The notes beneath the pieces are model-generated. The model was not told the DNA's origin. It saw only the letters and a program-made list of their open reading frames with translations, and did no database searches. 64,000 nt of DNA, taken from contig JAIELF010000010.1 in assembly GCA_019753235.1 (NCBI GenBank), forward strand, positions 185,443 to 249,442, in the 5' to 3' direction. Made by a program: the position numbers and the translations under genes. Below are positions 62,616-64,000 of this stretch, piece by piece; position 1 is the first letter of the stretch; each line of letters opens with the position of its first letter. This DNA is from a bacterium (GTDB lineage: Bacteria; Planctomycetota; Planctomycetia; Kolteriales; Kolteriaceae).

Positions 62616-64000
62616 ATGCGACAACTTATGTTCGTATCTCTCGTCTTGGTTGCCCTTCCCGGATGGGCTTCCGATCGGCCTGCTCGGCCGAACATCATCT
62701 TTATCCTGGCTGACGATCTTGGGTACGCCGACTTAGGCTGCTACGGGCAAAAGCGGATCACGACGCCCCGTCTTGATCAACTCGCTCGAGAGGGGACTCG
62801 CTTTACGGACTGCTACGCCGGCAGCACGGTCTGCGCGCCGTCGCGGTGTGTCTTGATGACCGGTCTCCATACGGGACACGCGACGATTCGAGGTAACTCC
62901 TCCATCCCGTTAGGGCCCAATGACGTCACCGTCGCCAGGATGCTGAATCAAGCCGGCTATCGAACGGGCGCGGTCGGCAAATGGGGGCTCGGTGTGCAGG
63001 GGACCCAGGGGGTCCCTAATAAGCAAGGTTTCGATCGCTGGTACGGCTTTCTCGATCAGACCCTCGCGCACAACTATTACCCGGAATTTCTTTGGCGAAA
63101 TGAAGAGCGGTTTCGTGTCGAGGGAAATGTGGCGCCCGCGGGTGTCGCGAGTCAGAAGGGTGTTTATGTACAGGATCTCTTTGTTAAACAGGCTCTCTCG
63201 ATGATCGATGAATGGAAGGAAGATCCGTTCTTTTTGTACGTTGCTTTCACGTCGCCCCACGCCAACAACGAAGCTGCTGCTGCGACGGGTAATGGGATGG
63301 AGGTTCCAGATCTCGGGGCCTACGCCAACGAGCCTTGGCCCGCGCCCGAACGAGGCAGAGCCGCCATGATCAGTCGGCTTGATGCCGACATCGGTAAACT
63401 GCTCGATAAGTTGAACGCTCTTGGTTTGACGGACCGCACGATCATTTTCTTTTCCAGCGATAACGGTCCGCACAGCGAAGGAGCCTCGGCAGAAACGTTC
63501 TTCGCCTCGGCAGGGCCACTGCGGGGAAAGAAGCGGGATCTTTACGAAGGTGGAATTCGTGTTCCCGGCATCGTTCGTTGGCCCGGCCATGTTCCCGCGG
63601 GCCGAGTAAGCGATTATCCTTGGGGATTTTGGGATTTTGCCGCGACCGCGACGGACCTCACCGGGGCCTCGCCCCCCGCCACGACCGACGGTCGATCGAT
63701 CGTTCCGACTTTGCTCGGCCAGCCGCAACCTCCGCCGGCCCCGTTCTACTGGGAATTTCACGAGCGCGGATTCGATCAGGCCGCGCGCGATGGCAATTGG
63801 AAGGGAGTTCGCCGAGGCACACCCGATTCGCCGATCGAGCTTTATGATTTGGGCAGTGACATCAGCGAGACAAAAGATGTCTCGGCGGATCATCCGGACG
63901 TCGTTGCTCGCCTGGATGCTTTCCTGAAGCAAGCGAGATCTCCAGACGATCGTTGGCCGATCCGCCCGGTATCCTTGATCGATCGACTGAGACGAATGAA
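62616..64000 (+). CDS. Secreted sulfatase, 3' end cut by window edge
   Basis: 461 codons are open from the ATG at 62616 to the window end, so the C-terminus is missing, probably only a little of it. A signal peptide runs to about residue 18. Type I sulfatase motifs are present: L-A-D-D-L-G-Y-A-D-L-G metal site, and V-C-A-P-S-R with the Cys that is turned into formylglycine, then T-G-L-H-T-G-H. Later S-D-N-G-P-H fits the metal site. It removes sulfate from sugars or aryl esters outside the cytoplasm. Planctomycetes carry many such genes. The ribosome site is weak. Confidence 0.93.
   Translation, partial: MRQLMFVSLVLVALPGWASDRPARPNIIFILADDLGYADLGCYGQKRITTPRLDQLAREGTRFTDCYAGSTVCAPSRCVLMTGLHTGHATIRGNSSIPLGPNDVTVARMLNQAGYRTGAVGKWGLGVQGTQGVPNKQGFDRWYGFLDQTLAHNYYPEFLWRNEERFRVEGNVAPAGVASQKGVYVQDLFVKQALSMIDEWKEDPFFLYVAFTSPHANNEAAAATGNGMEVPDLGAYANEPWPAPERGRAAMISRLDADIGKLLDKLNALGLTDRTIIFFSSDNGPHSEGASAETFFASAGPLRGKKRDLYEGGIRVPGIVRWPGHVPAGRVSDYPWGFWDFAATATDLTGASPPATTDGRSIVPTLLGQPQPPPAPFYWEFHERGFDQAARDGNWKGVRRGTPDSPIELYDLGSDISETKDVSADHPDVVARLDAFLKQARSPDDRWPIRPVSLIDRLRRM

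Overview
The window looks like chromosomal DNA of a planctomycete (Planctomycetota). The evidence is a DUF1559 pilin-like protein followed by a small lipoprotein, PEP-CTERM-type sorting tails, a sulfatase, a tetrahydromethanopterin-type formyltransferase (Ftr) in an otherwise ordinary heterotroph, large TPR proteins, and many TTG or GTG starts placed behind good Shine-Dalgarno sites. Base composition is fairly G+C rich and even. I see no rRNA, tRNA, insertion sequence, prophage or CRISPR array.

Layout. 0-4 kb: a leftward set of secreted proteins (PEP-CTERM-like protein, DUF1559, lipoprotein) with a Fur-box-like palindrome upstream, an orphan Fis-type HTH protein and a small membrane protein. 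4.5-9.6 kb: a LysR regulator pointing away from the two glyoxylate-bypass genes aceB and aceA. The long gap before aceB holds an array of hairpins with variable, compensating stems and a nearly constant loop, CGCTGGAT; two more copies follow aceA. 9.7-18 kb: a membrane glycosyltransferase; a leftward set of 5-formyl-THF cyclo-ligase, Ftr and a nucleoside-phosphorylase-like protein; a sodium symporter with a zinc alcohol dehydrogenase; and an ammonium transporter. 18-29 kb: PLP decarboxylase with a secreted phospholipase C-like protein, a TPR protein, a divergent Kelch/DUF4198 pair with a second Fur-box-like palindrome, ftsY-tadA, a minimal site-2 protease, an esterase, and two paralogous secreted proteins sharing an unnamed N-terminal helical domain. 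29-49 kb: a CtBP-like dehydrogenase, a 2Fe-2S ferredoxin, a secreted PHP protein, two trans-sulfuration enzymes, a glycosyltransferase, PAP2, a zinc-ribbon coiled-coil protein, a PfkB kinase, a 1,443-residue TPR protein, a PEP-CTERM protein, a DapA-family lyase and scpB. 49-64 kb: greA, rpsR, a complete oppABCDF operon, ftsH, cheV, a second membrane glycosyltransferase and a sulfatase cut by the window end.

How genes work together. aceB and aceA form the complete glyoxylate bypass. The LysR gene and the hairpin array are candidate control elements for it. The five opp genes form one tightly coupled peptide-uptake operon with 4-bp overlaps, and its OppA and OppC both carry extra charged segments. 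The cell-envelope theme (secreted, lipid-anchored and PEP-CTERM proteins, PAP2, membrane glycosyltransferases, S2P, FtsH, FtsY) runs through the window.

The most unusual signal is the hairpin family at about 5.8-6.25 kb and 9.47-9.62 kb. Its arms change together to keep pairing while the GGA-bearing loop stays fixed, and four copies are spaced exactly 35 bp apart. This resembles the architecture of CsrA/RsmA-binding RNAs, but the loop does not match their preferred consensus, so the function is an inference. All identifications rest on reading the translated sequences; no database search was run.
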